DNA of 7,006 bases from Campylobacter sp. (GTDB taxonomy: Bacteria; Campylobacterota; Campylobacteria; Campylobacterales; Campylobacteraceae): positions 1-7,006 of the forward strand of contig JAILCJ010000157.1 in the NCBI GenBank assembly GCA_024680445.1, given 5' to 3'. How positions within the stretch are numbered: position 1 is the first letter of the stretch; each line of letters begins with the position of its first letter. The notes under the pieces were generated by a model. It saw only the letters and a list, made by a program, of their open reading frames with translations, was not told the origin of the DNA and made no database searches. The position numbers were made by a program, and so were the translations under genes. Positions 5,175 to 7,006 of the stretch are shown piece by piece.

Positions 5175-7006
5175 TAGCCAAGCTCCCTTTTTTCTAAAAT
5201 TTCATCAAAGAATTGTGTTTTAAACTCGAATTCTTCTGCTTTTTCTATACGGCAAAGTCCAGCGTTAAATTCTGAAATTTGTGTAACCGGGTCAAAGCCG
5301 TAATTAACGATAGTACCTGTACTTTCACCGATAACATAAGGTTTTGTGCCTTCTGGATATCGTGAGCTTAGGTCTATACCTTGCATGATACCAGCAAAGT
5401 TGTAAGGCATACAAATTCTATCTGGCGTAACCATTTGACTATAATAGCAACGAACTTTGATTTTTGTGCCTTGCGGAGCGTGAATCCACATCATATCTCT
5501 ATCTTTGATGCCGTATTTCATGGCAAGTTCTGGATTGACATGAGCAAACATTTCAGGCGTGATAGCGGCTAGGTATTTGCTAGTTCTTTCTATCATGCCA
5601 GCACCGCTAAGATTTACGAGACGTTGAGTGCTAAATACGGTTGGGAATTCTTTAGACCAGTCTTTTTTCTGTTGTTCTGATTTGTAACTTGTTGATGAGC
5701 GGAAATTTCTTGCTTGATCATCAAAAGTTGGATATTTTTGAACCAGATCCCAACGCGGTGAGTGTATAGGCTCTCTGTGTTTTGGAATTTGATCTATAAA
5801 TTCCCAAACTATCATTCTAGCCCTTGCGTTGCCATAAGGTGCGATACCAGCGTCACGGCATTTTTCTCGTATCAAACCGCTATGATCTGTTGACCAAGTT
5901 GCACCCATAAGTTCTCGTTCTTTATCTGTTAAAGTGATACCAAGGACTTGTTCGATATTTTCTTTTGTGATTTGCGGATAACCGCCTTTGACTTTGCCAC
6001 CTTTGATATCGACATCTTCGGCTGCTAGTTGGCTAACGCCGTTATGTTCAAGACCGAATCTATTTCTAAATCCACTACCTCCGCCAAGTTCATAAGGCGT
6101 GTCTGGATTGTAAAGTATAGGCGTTCCCGGATGGCTTTCTTCCCATGCTGGCCATGGTTTGCCGTAAAATTCTCCTTTTACATCGCCTCCCATACCCATT
6201 AAGGTATCAGGATCAAATTTATCCCAGTTGGCTTGATGTCGTCTAAACATTTCAGCCGTTCTAGCACGGTAACCGATAGAATTTCCTATACGAGCGATTT
6301 CGTTTGTAGCGTCATCTGGCCATACAAAATCATCTTTGACTTGTTTTAGCTCATGATCAACAACAGCCATTTTCATGCCCTTGACATATTCATCATAAAA
6401 ACCAAATTTTTTAGCAAATTCAAACATAACTTCATGATCGCCTTTGCTTTCACCGATAGGTTTTACGACTTGACTTCGCCATTGACCTGAACGATTTGTA
6501 GCGCTTAGGTGTCCTTCGCATTCAAATTGCGTTGCTACTGGCAAGATATAAACGCCGTCTTTTCTGTCTGAAAGTATGGCTACTTCATTTACAAATGGTT
6601 CGGCAACTACTATCATATCGAGTTTGTCTGTTGCTTCTTGAATTTTAGCAACATGAGCCATAGAAGTTATACCTGTGCCTTGAACCCAAAGTACGCGTAA
6701 TTTTCCACTTGAAAAGGTGTTTTCTTCTTGTAAGACGCCTTGCCACCATTTTGAAAGCGACCAGCCTTTTTCATTTCTCCAGTTTCTATCTTCTGGATTT
6801 TTAGGATCGTGATAATAATACTCTGTAAATTTGGTGCCTTTTACAGGTGCTCCGCCTTGTTTTGGCTCTTTTGTAGAAACTGCAAAACGTTTTACAAATT
6901 CATCAAAATCAACGCCCCAGCCTTTGCAGTAATACTTCCACGCTCCGTCACCAAGACCATAATACATAGGTAAGGTGTCAGCAAGGTTACCCATATCTGT
7001 TGCGCC
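5174..7006 (-). CDS. fdhA: Formate dehydrogenase catalytic (molybdopterin) subunit, partial: start lies beyond the right edge
   Basis: This is the C-terminal 610 residues of the large subunit, which oxidises formate to CO2 at a Mo/W-bis-MGD centre, usually in the periplasm. The frame is open to the edge: the codons GATD precede MGNLADTLP, and in related enzymes this block (NVQGxTDxG...LP) lies inside the protein, so the first in-window ATG (6992-6994) is not the real start. About a third of the protein is outside the window, including the expected signal peptide, the N-terminal [4Fe-4S] site and the active-site Sec/Cys. Visible here, counting from that internal Met, are a cofactor-binding block around VLWVQGTGITS (101-111), the segment FECEGHLSATNRSGQWRS near 157-174, and the C-terminal molydopterin-binding domain, about 453-585. 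That domain includes FSTQRLVNLSGAGMIERT (454-471) and VNPELAMKYGIKDRD (486-500). No frameshift is seen. The cluster with fdhB confirms the assignment. Confidence 0.96.
   Translation of the reverse strand, partial: GATDMGNLADTLPMYYGLGDGAWKYYCKGWGVDFDEFVKRFAVSTKEPKQGGAPVKGTKFTEYYYHDPKNPEDRNWRNEKGWSLSKWWQGVLQEENTFSSGKLRVLWVQGTGITSMAHVAKIQEATDKLDMIVVAEPFVNEVAILSDRKDGVYILPVATQFECEGHLSATNRSGQWRSQVVKPIGESKGDHEVMFEFAKKFGFYDEYVKGMKMAVVDHELKQVKDDFVWPDDATNEIARIGNSIGYRARTAEMFRRHQANWDKFDPDTLMGMGGDVKGEFYGKPWPAWEESHPGTPILYNPDTPYELGGGSGFRNRFGLEHNGVSQLAAEDVDIKGGKVKGGYPQITKENIEQVLGITLTDKERELMGATWSTDHSGLIREKCRDAGIAPYGNARARMIVWEFIDQIPKHREPIHSPRWDLVQKYPTFDDQARNFRSSTSYKSEQQKKDWSKEFPTVFSTQRLVNLSGAGMIERTSKYLAAITPEMFAHVNPELAMKYGIKDRDMMWIHAPQGTKIKVRCYYSQMVTPDRICMPYNFAGIMQGIDLSSRYPEGTKPYVIGESTGTIVNYGFDPVTQISEFNAGLCRIEKAEEFEFKTQFFDEILEKRELG
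5183..5189 (-). promoter_or_regulatory. Ribosome binding site of fdhB inside the fdhA coding end
   Basis: Read on the minus strand, AAGGGAG lies 8 bases before the fdhB ATG, within the codons for the last residues of FdhA (EKRELG). It allows both fresh initiation and reinitiation at the TAATG junction. Confidence 0.8.

Noticed and set aside
4926..5572. Plus-strand ORFs of 83 and 63 codons opposite fdhB and fdhA
   Set aside because: They are fully antisense to conserved formate dehydrogenase sequence, with no initiation signal.
6992..6994. ATG at 6992-6994 (minus strand) as the start of fdhA
   Set aside because: The frame stays open to the edge, and the residues around it belong to a block that is internal in formate dehydrogenases. 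The protein would also lack its N-terminal iron-sulfur and active-site region.

Overview
The window looks like a piece of a Campylobacter-type chromosome (Campylobacterota), probably not C. jejuni. The evidence is the low-GC, A/T-ending codon use, the AAATTT-rich intergenic DNA, a chemoreceptor with the tail and HAMP-like linker usual for Campylobacter Tlp proteins, and a formate dehydrogenase of the Campylobacter/Wolinella type. The species cannot be fixed from the sequence alone. There is no sign of a phage, transposon, CRISPR array, or tRNA/rRNA gene.

Layout. Positions 1-173 are very A+T-rich and hold evenly spaced A/T tracts followed by a good promoter for topA. Positions 174-2273 (+) encode a complete DNA topoisomerase I with three C-terminal zinc ribbons, closed by a strong hairpin terminator. 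Positions 2459-4444 (+) encode a complete transmembrane methyl-accepting chemotaxis protein with its own strong ribosome binding site. It has a double-CACHE-like periplasmic sensor, a long HAMP-like linker and a conserved signalling hairpin. Positions 4445-4619 are a convergent intergenic region with one weak and one strong hairpin. Positions 4620-5174 (-) encode fdhB, the four-cluster iron-sulfur subunit of formate dehydrogenase. Positions 5174-7006 (-) encode the C-terminal two thirds of fdhA, the molybdenum/tungsten catalytic subunit, whose start lies beyond the right edge.

How the genes work together. fdhA and fdhB form one transcription unit read right to left and are coupled by a TAATG stop-start overlap. 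They encode the electron-input enzyme that oxidises formate and passes electrons through FdhB toward the quinone pool. The unit ends directly after fdhB, so the membrane cytochrome b subunit (fdhC), which follows fdhB in C. jejuni, is not in the expected place. topA and the chemoreceptor gene point the same way but are separated by a terminator and are probably transcribed independently.

I see no clearly new biological system here. The points most worth checking are the missing fdhC, the altered ligand-pocket motif of the chemoreceptor, and the phased A-tracts in front of topA.
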